Source: Cryobacterium flavum (GTDB lineage: Bacteria; Actinomycetota; Actinomycetes; Actinomycetales; Microbacteriaceae). From it: DNA of 64,000 bases. Where the stretch lies: the NCBI RefSeq assembly GCF_900103805.1, contig NZ_FNIB01000008.1, positions 1-64,000 of the forward strand. Reading direction: 5' to 3'. The notes under the pieces were generated by a model, which was not told where the DNA came from, made no database searches, and saw only the letters and a program-made list of their open reading frames with translations. The translations under genes and the position numbers were made by a program. This document shows, in pieces, positions 32,928 through 40,362 of the stretch. How positions within the stretch are numbered: position 1 is the first letter of the stretch; each line of letters starts with the position of its first letter.

Positions 32928-33497
32928 CTAGTCCCGTGTGGCCTGCAGGCGAACCGTTGCCCGAATCTCGGGCGTTTCCCGTGAGAGGTAGCTGGCCCAT
33001 TCCTGCTGCCACTGGTCCCAGTGGCTTCGAAAGGCTTCGCCGTCGCGACCCAGCGCGCGCCGTTTGCGCAGCTCGTCGTCCGCCGCAAGCCAGACACGCA
33101 CGTCGCTGAGCGCTTCGTGCCGGGCGGCGAGGGTTCCGCAGCCCTCCACGATCAGCGGTCGGGCGGCGTCAAGCGGATGCCACTCCGCCGGCTCGTTCAC
33201 GGCCCAGTCGTAACGCTGCCAGGCCGCGGGGCTTCCGCTGTATCGGGGTAGGAGAATGCACCGGTGCAGGTGCTCGACCGCCGCGTCGAGGCCGTCCCAG
33301 CCTGGGTAGATGTCGTCCATCCGCACCAGCTGCGGCGTGTTCGCGCCCGGCCAGTGGGCCACGAGGGCCTCGGCGAGGGTGCTCTTGCCGGCGCCGCTCG
33401 GCCCGTCGAGGAGCACGACCGGGTTCGGTCCGGCCGCGGCCAGGGCTCGCAGCAGCGGTGCCAGCAACGAGTTAATATTGGGGCTGGCTTCAGGCAA
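32928..33497 (-). CDS. P-loop NTPase, uridine-kinase-like small-molecule kinase
   Basis: 189 residues from TTG 33497, with GGAG eight bases upstream. Walker A GPSGAGKST is at 32-40, the acceptor-site segment RMDDIYPGWDGL at 59-70, a second strand RPLIVEGCGTLAARH at 113-127, and a basic lid DDELRKRRALGRDG at about 140-153. This is the layout of the uridine kinase/phosphoribulokinase group. It overlaps the end of ykoC by eight bases, within a TPP-riboswitch operon. A thiamine- or pyrimidine-precursor kinase is therefore attractive but unproven. Confidence 0.75.
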   Translation of the reverse strand: MPEASPNINSLLAPLLRALAAAGPNPVVLLDGPSGAGKSTLAEALVAHWPGANTPQLVRMDDIYPGWDGLDAAVEHLHRCILLPRYSGSPAAWQRYDWAVNEPAEWHPLDAARPLIVEGCGTLAARHEALSDVRVWLAADDELRKRRALGRDGEAFRSHWDQWQQEWASYLSRETPEIRATVRLQATRD

Positions 33498-34284
33498 GAA
33501 TAAAGCTCCAGGTCTCTGCCCACACCGCGACGCCGATGGCGATGCCGGCGATGGCAAATCCAATGGCGACGAGAGCGGCATCCGCTGCCCGAACGCGCGA
33601 TGGCCTCGCCCACGTACGGGGCTCGTCGCTGCCGAAGCCGCGGGCTTCCATGGCCGTGGCGAGCTTACTGCCGCGTCGCACCGAGATGACGAGCAGGGAG
33701 AAGGCCGGGCCGAAGAACCGGCGGGCGGCGCCGCGCAGACCGCCGCCATCGCCGACCCCGCGGGCTCGCCGGGCAAGTCCGAGCGAATGCCAGTCGTCGA
33801 TGAACATGCCCACGAGTCGCAGCCCGGCCAGTCCGCCGAGTACGAACCGAGCTGGCAGGCGCAGTACCTGGGCCAGGCCGTCGGCGAGATCGGTCGGGTC
33901 GGTCGTGGCAAGCAGAACGATGCCGGGCAGGCCGATCGCGAGCACTCTCAGCCCGATGGCCAGACCCAGCTGGGCGGAGCCCTCGGTCACCGAGATGAAG
34001 CCGAACTGCCAGAGCAGCGCGCCGGAGTCTTCACCGTAAAGAATCGTCGTGATCGATGCCATGGGCGCTGCGATCCAGACCGGCGCCGTGCGCAGCCAGA
34101 AATGGCGGGCGCTCAGGCCGCACCAGGCGAGTAGCACGGCCTCGAGCAGCAGGGCCACGCCCGCCGACACCCAGTCGATCGACAGCAGCAGCGCACAGCT
34201 CACGATGAGGGCAACGGCGAGCTTGGCCACCGGGTTGAGGCGGGCAACCACGCTGGGGCGGATGCTGGGGGTCATCAGGCTCAC
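33490..34284 (-). CDS. ykoC: ECF transporter T component (YkoC/EcfT)
   Basis: 264 residues with about five to six membrane segments. The two coupling helices end in the Ala-Arg-Gly motifs characteristic of EcfT: SLGLARRARGVGDG and ATAMEARGFGS. The GTG start overlaps the ATPase stop (GTGA). It transmits ATPase motion to the substrate-binding S component. The substrate is probably hydroxymethylpyrimidine or thiamine, given the TPP riboswitch and the YkoE-type partner. Confidence 0.9.
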   Translation of the reverse strand: MSLMTPSIRPSVVARLNPVAKLAVALIVSCALLLSIDWVSAGVALLLEAVLLAWCGLSARHFWLRTAPVWIAAPMASITTILYGEDSGALLWQFGFISVTEGSAQLGLAIGLRVLAIGLPGIVLLATTDPTDLADGLAQVLRLPARFVLGGLAGLRLVGMFIDDWHSLGLARRARGVGDGGGLRGAARRFFGPAFSLLVISVRRGSKLATAMEARGFGSDEPRTWARPSRVRAADAALVAIGFAIAGIAIGVAVWAETWSFILA

Positions 34285-35804
34285 GGCTTGGCCACCCCCA
34301 GAGTGATCGGCGTGCCGAGTCGATACTCCTCATCTGCGAGAGCGCTGACGAACTGGGCGTCGTGGGTGACCGCAACGATTGCGGTGCCTTCGTCGAGCAG
34401 CTCGGCGAGCAGGCCCACGAGTTCCTGCCAGGTGCGGGAATCCTGCCCGAACGTCGGCTCATCGAGCACGAGCAGGCGAGGGCGGGTGGCGAGAACGGTG
34501 GCGACGGACATCCGTCTCTTTTCGCCGCCGGACAGGGTGAACGGGTTGGCGTCGGCGAGGTAGTCGAGCCGCAGCCGGTGCATGAGCTCGTCGACGCGGC
34601 TGGTCTGCTCAGCCGGGCTCAGTCCGAGGGCGTGCGGGCCGATAGTCAGGTCGCCGCGCACCGTGGCGGCCAGAAACTGGTGCTCGGGGTCTTGGAAGAC
34701 GGCACCGATGCGGGTGAGCAGCTGCCGGGAGCGCCACCGGTGCGGCTCAGCCGGGATGCCAGCCGCCAGGCTGTCGCTCGCGCGCAGCGTTCCGCCGGCC
34801 GGTTTCAACAGACCGGCCAGGGTCAGGACGAGGGTGGACTTGCCGGCGCCGTTCGGCCCTGTCACGACGGTCGCCCTGCCGGCGTCGACGGAGAGGGTGA
34901 TTCCGTCAGCGACAACGGATGCCGCGCGTCGGCCAAACGGAACACGCCCGACCGCGAGTCCCTCGGCCCGCAACAGGCTCTGAGGATTGCTGATCGGGTG
35001 CCGCACCGGAAACCGGGGTGGCAGGGCTGGCACCCAGACGCCGGCCTGAGCCAGCCGCTCGCCCTGGATGGCGAGAATCTCGCGCGTCGGCCCGTCGGCC
35101 AGCGCACCGCCGGTCGGGTCGAGCACGATGACGCGGTCGACGACGTCCTGCCAGACCTCAACGCGGTGTTCGATGACGACGAGGGTGGCCCCGGAATGGT
35201 CGAGAGAGCGCACGACGGCGTCACGCACCTCGATGACCCCGACCGGGTCGAGGTTCGCGGTCGGTTCGTCGAGCAGTAGTAGTCCGGGCTGCATGGCCAG
35301 CACACCGGCCAGGGCCAGGCGCTGTTTCTGGCCGCCACTCAGGCTCGACGTGGGATGGTCGAGCGGCAGGTTCAGACCGACCTCGGCAAGGGCACGCCGC
35401 ACGCGCGGCCAGATCTCTGCCCGCGGAACAGCCAGGTTCTCGCAGCCGAACGCCACGTCGTCGCCGACCCGGGCGAGTACCACCTGGGAGTCCGGGTCCT
35501 GCAGCACGAGTCCGACCCGACCCCGCGCCGCGGCCGCGCGCCTGCCGTCAATGAGCAGACTGCCCGTCTCGTCGCCGTCCTCGGCGTCGCCGAGCACTCC
35601 GGCCAACGCGTGCACCAGGGTGCTCTTGCCGGCGCCGCTGGCCCCGAGCAGCAAGACCCGTTCGCCGGGCTCGATCCGCAGGTCGAGCCTCGACACCGCT
35701 TGGTTGTGGCGTCCGGCATGGCGCCAGCCCCAGCCTCGGGCTTCGATCTGCACGGGCCGAATCTGCGGGCCGCGAGCGGACGCGTGCGACGAAGGGGCTG
35801 GCAT
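34281..35804 (-). CDS. ykoD: ECF transporter fused dual ATPase (YkoD)
   Basis: 507 residues with two ATPase halves. The first has GASGAGKST, LSGGQKQRLALA and LLLLDEPTANLDP; the second has GPNGAGKST, QDPEHQFLA, LSGGEKRRMSVA and LLVLDEPTFGQD. The PDSQ and PEHQF Q-loops are ECF-type. Two fused EcfA domains define YkoD. ATG 35804 lies five bases after ykoE, and the stop overlaps ykoC, so translation is coupled. Confidence 0.93.
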   Translation of the reverse strand: MPAPSSHASARGPQIRPVQIEARGWGWRHAGRHNQAVSRLDLRIEPGERVLLLGASGAGKSTLVHALAGVLGDAEDGDETGSLLIDGRRAAAARGRVGLVLQDPDSQVVLARVGDDVAFGCENLAVPRAEIWPRVRRALAEVGLNLPLDHPTSSLSGGQKQRLALAGVLAMQPGLLLLDEPTANLDPVGVIEVRDAVVRSLDHSGATLVVIEHRVEVWQDVVDRVIVLDPTGGALADGPTREILAIQGERLAQAGVWVPALPPRFPVRHPISNPQSLLRAEGLAVGRVPFGRRAASVVADGITLSVDAGRATVVTGPNGAGKSTLVLTLAGLLKPAGGTLRASDSLAAGIPAEPHRWRSRQLLTRIGAVFQDPEHQFLAATVRGDLTIGPHALGLSPAEQTSRVDELMHRLRLDYLADANPFTLSGGEKRRMSVATVLATRPRLLVLDEPTFGQDSRTWQELVGLLAELLDEGTAIVAVTHDAQFVSALADEEYRLGTPITLGVAKP

Positions 35805-35808
35805 CCGC

Positions 35809-36462
35809 TTAACTGATCGCGGCGGGTGCGCGCGAACCTTCCCGGCCGGCGGCGAATCGGTTGAGCGCGCCGGTGCGGGCCAGGCCGCGCACGGCGAGCC
35901 AGGACAGCAGCCCGGCGAGCACAGTGCCCGATACGACGGCGGATACGAAGTAGACGGCCTTGAAACCGATATCCAGTGCCGCATAACTGACGGTCGTGTC
36001 GAGCAGCCCAACGGCCACGCCGGCGCCGGCGCCGGCGAGGAGGGCGACGCCGAGACGCCAGTTGGCGTACAAGAACAGGGCCAGCACGATCTCCGCGCCG
36101 AGGCCCTCGACGATGCCCCAGATGAGCGTGGAGAAGCCCCACTGGGTGCCGATCAGCATCGACACGACGGCCGCGATGACCTCGGTGTAGAGGGCCGCAC
36201 CGGGCTTGCGAATGATGAGGCCGCCGAGCACTCCGGCAAACAACCAGCCGCCGGCCAACAGGCCTTCGAGGCCGGGCGTGAACGTGAGGATCGCGCTGAG
36301 CGGCGACCAGGCGAGGCCCCAGGCCCAGAAGATGACGCCGCTCGCCACGCCAATGACGCTCGCGACGACGATGTCGACGACGCGCCAGCGAAAGTTGCGC
36401 GGCTTTTTCGCCGTCGATGCGTCGCGGCTGGACTGATTGAATGATGTCGTTGTAGCGTGCAC
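35809..36462 (-). CDS. ykoE: ECF transporter S component (YkoE)
   Basis: 217 residues: a basic N-terminus followed by six hydrophobic segments. WRVVDIVVASVIGVASGVIFWAWG at the first segment and TPGLEGLLAGGWLFAGVLGGLIIRKPGAAL are the YkoE signature. YkoE binds thiamine or its pyrimidine precursor at the membrane. GTG 36462 starts eight bases after AAAGGG, which lies in a hairpin below the TPP riboswitch. First gene of a five-gene operon. Confidence 0.92.
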   Translation of the reverse strand: MHATTTSFNQSSRDASTAKKPRNFRWRVVDIVVASVIGVASGVIFWAWGLAWSPLSAILTFTPGLEGLLAGGWLFAGVLGGLIIRKPGAALYTEVIAAVVSMLIGTQWGFSTLIWGIVEGLGAEIVLALFLYANWRLGVALLAGAGAGVAVGLLDTTVSYAALDIGFKAVYFVSAVVSGTVLAGLLSWLAVRGLARTGALNRFAAGREGSRAPAAIS

Positions 36463-36466
36463 TGTT

Positions 36467-36498
36467 CGTGCCCTTTCCGTAGGTGAATACAGGGCACG
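36467..36498 (-). promoter_or_regulatory. Ribosome-binding-site hairpin, expression platform of the TPP riboswitch
   Basis: On the minus strand CGTGCCCT (36498-36491) pairs perfectly with AGGGCACG (36474-36467), and the second arm covers the AAGGG ribosome binding site of ykoE. The first arm overlaps TCCCGTG (36501-36495), which can instead pair with CACGGGA (36595-36589) at the 5' edge of the aptamer. The two pairings exclude each other, as expected for translational OFF control by TPP. Predicted by eye, not folded. Confidence 0.6.
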
Positions 36499-36507
36499 GG
36501 ATCGAGA

Positions 36508-36598
36508 AGCCTCCCTGCGCTGGCATGATCCAGATCAGGTTCGACGGTCGAAGCTTGGTCAGCTTCCTCTCAGCCCGGTGTACCGGACTCCCGTGATC
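36508..36598 (-). ncRNA. TPP (thiamine pyrophosphate) riboswitch
   Basis: The minus strand shows the THI-box core in order: GGGAGTCCGGT/ACCGGGCTGAGAGG (CTGAGA at 36573-36568), a variable arm, then AACCTGATCTGGATCATGCCAGCGCAGGGA (within 36541-36512, given here as key segments CTGAUCUGG and GAUCAUGCCAGCG). All invariant TPP-contacting segments are present. It lies 46 bases upstream of ykoE and indicates repression of the transporter operon by thiamine pyrophosphate. Confidence 0.97.
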
Positions 36599-36647
36599 GT
36601 GACCAATTCTAGTGCCCCGCTTAGACTTGTGGCATGGGGATCACGAG

Positions 36648-36914
36648 ATGAGCATCGGCATTCTGCTCGTGCTGGCAGGGCTATACCTCGTATTGATGCG
36701 CCGCTTCATTCTGCGCCGCCGTCGTATCGCTGCGGGCCTACCGGTGAGCGGCCCGTGGCACTTTCCGGCTTGGCTGCGGCGTCGGCTGCCACGCTGGCTG
36801 CGCCGTCGGTTCACGCAGGGCGGGTTCGCGGGTCGGTTCGCGCGTCGGCCGCGCTGGCCGCGCCGCATCCGCTCTGCGCGCAAGCCGCGCGGCACTCGCC
36901 CGGGCCCACCTTAG
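36648..36914 (+). CDS. Possible small membrane protein with Arg-rich tail
   Basis: 88 residues from ATG 36648: one membrane helix SIGILLVLAGLYLVLMRRFIL, followed by a strongly basic tail built from repeated LRRRLPRWLRRRF and RWPRRIRS-like pieces. No family recognised and the ribosome binding site is weak. It ends just before the double hairpin at 36917-36970, which would suit its terminator. The composition bias may mean a spurious frame. Confidence 0.35.
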   Translation: MSIGILLVLAGLYLVLMRRFILRRRRIAAGLPVSGPWHFPAWLRRRLPRWLRRRFTQGGFAGRFARRPRWPRRIRSARKPRGTRPGPP

Positions 36915-36916
36915 GA

Positions 36917-36948
36917 CCACGGGCCCAGTCTATAAACTGGGCCCGTGG
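36917..36948. terminator. Perfect 13-bp hairpin, probable bidirectional terminator
   Basis: CCACGGGCCCAGT (36917-36929), loop CTATAA, ACTGGGCCCGTGG (36936-36948). It lies between the end of the small plus-strand frame and the convergent GerW-like gene. No U-tract. Its right arm shares bases with the next palindrome. Confidence 0.65.
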
Positions 36949-36970
36949 ACGGGGCCCGGGCCCCGTCCAC
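36945..36970. repeat. Perfect 26-bp palindrome overlapping the hairpin
   Basis: GTGGACGGGGCCC (36945-36957) is followed at once by its exact reverse complement GGGCCCCGTCCAC (36958-36970). Bases 36945-36948 are shared with the preceding hairpin, so in RNA only one of the two structures can form completely. Confidence 0.75.
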
Positions 36971-36991
36971 GGACAGCATCAGCAGGGGCGG

Positions 36992-37318
36992 CTACTTCTT
37001 CAGGGCCCGGATCACCCGGGCCAGGGCGCGGCCGGCCACGAGCAGGAACGGCGCGCCGACGGCGAGCAGCGCGATGACATTCGGCTCGAACCGGGCGGTA
37101 CCACCCGACTTCACGTAGGCGCCGATCGGCAGCGACACTCCGCCCCCGCCTCCGCCGGATCCGGCACCGCCCTCACCGGCGTCGCCGCCGCCGAAGCCGT
37201 AATAGGTGAGCGCAACGGGTACGAGGGTGACGCCGTCGATTTGCACGGGGTCACCGTACGCCGATTTCACACCGGCGGAACGGAACGTTTCTGCGAGTTT
37301 TTCCGGGAGGCTGGTCAT
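36992..37318 (-). CDS. GerW/YtfJ-family protein
   Basis: 108 residues. The core YGDPVQIDGVTLVPVALTYYGFGGG is the GerW (sporulation protein YtfJ) signature. It is followed by a Gly/Ser-rich stretch, VSLPIGAYV, and a C-terminal membrane helix (NVIALLAVGAPFLLVAGRAL). In Bacillus YtfJ is a spore-germination protein. Non-sporulating actinobacteria carry homologues of unknown role, and nothing here suggests sporulation. It is 25 bases from dinB. Confidence 0.85.
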   Translation of the reverse strand: MTSLPEKLAETFRSAGVKSAYGDPVQIDGVTLVPVALTYYGFGGGDAGEGGAGSGGGGGGVSLPIGAYVKSGGTARFEPNVIALLAVGAPFLLVAGRALARVIRALKK

Positions 37319-37343
37319 TCCAACAGGGTAGTCGACTCGTGCC

Positions 37344-38558
37344 TTATGGGCGAGGTTTGAAGAACGAGGCCGGACGCACGATTCCCGCCCCGAATCGCTC
37401 GGTCACGGAGTCGACCGCCAGCTCGGCGCCCCGCCAATCCTCGTCAGGATCCCACAGCCCCACCGATCCCGACGCCGTACCCAGCTGCTCGGCCCGCACC
37501 CCGATCAGGCGCACGCGGATGCCCGCCGCGGCCAGTAGGTCGAACGCGGCCACGGCCTCCTCGTAGATGCGCCGCCCGACATTGCTGGGCTCGGCGAGGG
37601 TGCGCGAACGGGTGACCGTGCTGAAATCGGTGTAGCGCAGCTTGAGTGACACGCGCCTGGCAACCAGATCGCCCCTCCGCAGCCGTGCCGCAACGAGGTC
37701 ACACTGCCGCAGCAACTCGCTGCGCAGTCGGTCAATGTCGGTCACGTCGTGCTCAAACGTGACCTCGTGGCCGACGCTCTTCTCCTCCCGCTCGAGCGTC
37801 ACCGAACGCGGGTCACGCCCCCAGGACAGCTCGAACAGCTTGTGACCGGATGCCTCCCCGAGCGTCCTTTTCAGCACGTCCAGCGGCGCGTGCGCGATGT
37901 CGCCGATGAGTTTCAGGCCGAGGCGGGTCAGGGTCTGCTCGGTGGCCGCCCCTACGCCCCACAGGGCCGTCACGGGCAGCGGATGCAGGAACTCGATCGT
38001 TTCGTCGGCCGGAACGACGAGCAGCCCGTTGGGTTTGGACAGGCCGGAGGCAAGCTTGGCGACAAACTTGGTCGACGCCGCGCCCACCGAGCAGACCAGC
38101 CCGGTCTCGGCGAGCACCCGCGCGCGGATGAGTTCGCCGATCACGGCCGGGGAGCCGAACAGATTGGTTGCGCCGGCCACGTCGAGGAAGGCTTCGTCGA
38201 TGCCGAGCCGTTCCACGAGCGGGGTGACGTCGTCGAAAATGCTCATCACCCGGGTGGAATAGTCCCGGTAGAGGCCCATGTGCGGCTCGAGCACGATCGC
38301 GTTCGGGCACTGCCGCAGGGCGAGTGCCATCGGCATCGCTGAGTTCACGCCGTAGCGCCGCGCAATATAGTTGGCCGCCGTGACGACCGACCGACCCCCG
38401 CGGTGGCCCACGATCACCGGCAGGCGTACGTATTCGGGGTGCGACAGCAGCTCGACCGACACGAAGAACGCATCGAGGTCAACGTGCAGCACCGTCGCTG
38501 AACGGTCATCGACGTCGTCCGCCGAAATCTGCCGCCCACTGCCGTCCTGTCTGCCCAC
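37344..38558 (-). CDS. dinB: DNA polymerase IV (Y-family translesion polymerase)
   Basis: 404 residues: catalytic palm motif HVDLDAFFVSVELL, fingers SVVTAANYIARRYGV and second acidic motif LGIDEAFLDV, then the HhH thumb region LWGVGAATEQTLTRLGLKLIGDIA and a little-finger domain. All three catalytic carboxylates are present. It bypasses DNA lesions with low fidelity. The GTG start at 38558 gives the normal length. The C-terminus FGAGIVRPASFFKP is not the QxSLF clamp motif; a clamp peptide is not obvious. Confidence 0.93.
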   Translation of the reverse strand: MGRQDGSGRQISADDVDDRSATVLHVDLDAFFVSVELLSHPEYVRLPVIVGHRGGRSVVTAANYIARRYGVNSAMPMALALRQCPNAIVLEPHMGLYRDYSTRVMSIFDDVTPLVERLGIDEAFLDVAGATNLFGSPAVIGELIRARVLAETGLVCSVGAASTKFVAKLASGLSKPNGLLVVPADETIEFLHPLPVTALWGVGAATEQTLTRLGLKLIGDIAHAPLDVLKRTLGEASGHKLFELSWGRDPRSVTLEREEKSVGHEVTFEHDVTDIDRLRSELLRQCDLVAARLRRGDLVARRVSLKLRYTDFSTVTRSRTLAEPSNVGRRIYEEAVAAFDLLAAAGIRVRLIGVRAEQLGTASGSVGLWDPDEDWRGAELAVDSVTERFGAGIVRPASFFKPRP

Positions 38559-38591
38559 CGAAAAACCCTAACCCGTTCCGGTCACGAACGG

Positions 38592-39392
38592 CTAGCGCAC
38601 AACCTTTTCGGCGCCGGCAATGCGCTGCGCGAAGTAGATGGGAATGATCGAAACCAGCACGAGCACCACGGCGATGACATTGACGACCGGCGCCTGGTGG
38701 GGCCGGAACAGGTTGTCCAGAATCCACAACGGCAGGGTCTTCACACTCGATCCGGCGGTGAACGTCGTCACGATGATCTCGTCAAAGCTCAGGGCGAAGG
38801 CGAGCAGGCCGCCGGCGAACAGGGCTGACCGCAACTGGGGAAAGGTCACCAGGCGAAACGTGGTCCAGATTCCGGCGCCGAGATCCGACGAGGCATCTTC
38901 GAGGCTCGTGCCGAGGCGCCGCAGCCGGGCGATCACGTTGTTGAACACGGTCACGATACAAAACGTGGCGTGGGCGATGATGAGCGTCAGAATCGACAGT
39001 TGCACGCCGAGTCCGGTGCGGAAGGCATTGTTCAGGGCGATGCCGGTGACGATGCCGGGCAGCGCGATCGGCAGGATGACCAGCAGGCTGATGGCATCCC
39101 GGCCGAAGAATTCGAAGCGTTGCAGCCCGAGCGAGATGAGCGTGCCGAGCACGAGCGCCACCGCCGTCGAGGCCAGGGCCACTTGCAGGCTGGTCAGCAC
39201 CGCGTCAAGGGCACCGTCGCTCTGAAACGCCTTGGCCCACCATTCCAAGGTGAAGCCCGGCGGCGGCCAGGTGAGGTTCTGGCTGGTGCTGAAGGAGTTC
39301 ACGAAGACCACGAGCAGGGGCAGATAAATAAGGGCCAGCACCACGGCCGTGATGGCCGCGAGCAGACCACGGGCGGGGCGACTCAGACGCAT
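38592..39392 (-). CDS. potC: Spermidine/putrescine-type ABC permease (PotC-like)
   Basis: 266 residues, six membrane segments. LPLLVVFVNSFSTSQNLTWPPPGFTLEWW near the N-terminus and the coupling loop LEDASSDLGAGIWTTFRLVTFPQLR are the PotC type. LSFDEIIVTTFTAG is also diagnostic. Last gene of a potA-potD-potB-potC operon. Confidence 0.9.
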   Translation of the reverse strand: MRLSRPARGLLAAITAVVLALIYLPLLVVFVNSFSTSQNLTWPPPGFTLEWWAKAFQSDGALDAVLTSLQVALASTAVALVLGTLISLGLQRFEFFGRDAISLLVILPIALPGIVTGIALNNAFRTGLGVQLSILTLIIAHATFCIVTVFNNVIARLRRLGTSLEDASSDLGAGIWTTFRLVTFPQLRSALFAGGLLAFALSFDEIIVTTFTAGSSVKTLPLWILDNLFRPHQAPVVNVIAVVLVLVSIIPIYFAQRIAGAEKVVR

Positions 39393-39402
39393 GGCAGGGC
39401 TC

Positions 39403-40329
39403 CTACAGGTTGTTGAGTGCGCCCGTGCGCCGCACGGCGGCGAGGTAGGCGAAGATGATCAAAATGGGAATGAGCGCGATCGCGGCCGCGAGCGGCAGGT
39501 TGTTCGCGGCCCCCACGTTGGTGTAGACGAGGTTGCCGAGCATCTGGTTGGCCCCGCCGACGATATTTACGGTGATGTAGTCACCGAGCGACAGTGAGAA
39601 ACTGAAAATCGACCCGGCAATGATCGCCGGCCAGATCATGGGCAGTACTACCAGGCGCAGCGTCGCCCAGGTACCCCCGCCAAGATCACCGGATGCCTCC
39701 AGCAGTGAATCCGGCACCCGCTCCAGTCCCGCATAGATCGGCAGAATGACGTACGGCAACCACAGGTAGGACAGGGTGATGATCGTTGCCGGCAGACCGT
39801 AACCGGGACTGTGCCCGCCAAACGGCGACACCAGCCATTCGAAAATTCCACCCTGGGAGAGCACCGATCGCCAGGCGTACGCCTTCACCAGGTAGCTCGC
39901 CCAGAGCGGCATCAGAATGGCGATCACAAGAATCCGCTGGGCGCCAGGGCTCGCCACCTTGGCCATGTAGAACGCGATTGGAAGCGCGATCACAATGTCG
40001 ATGATCGTGACCAGCAGCGCCACGCCGACCGTGCGCAGCGTGACGGTTTGGTAAAGCGAACCTGTGAGCACCGCCACGATGTTGTCGAGGGTCCAGGTTT
40101 GCGAAATCTGCCCGGTGAACGAGTCCACCGTCCACAGGGCGGTGATCAGCAGTGCGGCGAGGGCCGCGACGTAGACCAGGCCGAGCCAGAACAGGGGGGC
40201 ACTCAGCAGCAGTGACAGCCGCAGTCGTGGGTGCCGGCTGAGAAAGACCGAGCCCCGCCGGGCGATGGTGCGACGGTGCTGGGGCACCACCGCCCGACGG
40301 GTGGGTGGCGCGGGAGCGTCAACCGTCAT
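39403..40329 (-). CDS. potB: Spermidine/putrescine-type ABC permease (PotB-like)
   Basis: 308 residues. A basic N-terminal tail is followed by six membrane segments, with YLWLPYVILPIYAGLERVP and LLEASGDLGGGTWATLRLVVLPMI as the coupling loop and LSLGDYITVNIVGG as the PotB/PotH signature. It lies between potD and potC, about 10-30 bases from each. Confidence 0.9.
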   Translation of the reverse strand: MTVDAPAPPTRRAVVPQHRRTIARRGSVFLSRHPRLRLSLLLSAPLFWLGLVYVAALAALLITALWTVDSFTGQISQTWTLDNIVAVLTGSLYQTVTLRTVGVALLVTIIDIVIALPIAFYMAKVASPGAQRILVIAILMPLWASYLVKAYAWRSVLSQGGIFEWLVSPFGGHSPGYGLPATIITLSYLWLPYVILPIYAGLERVPDSLLEASGDLGGGTWATLRLVVLPMIWPAIIAGSIFSFSLSLGDYITVNIVGGANQMLGNLVYTNVGAANNLPLAAAIALIPILIIFAYLAAVRRTGALNNL

Positions 40330-40362
40330 GATTCTTCCTTCTGTCTGACTCGAGCAGGCGGA

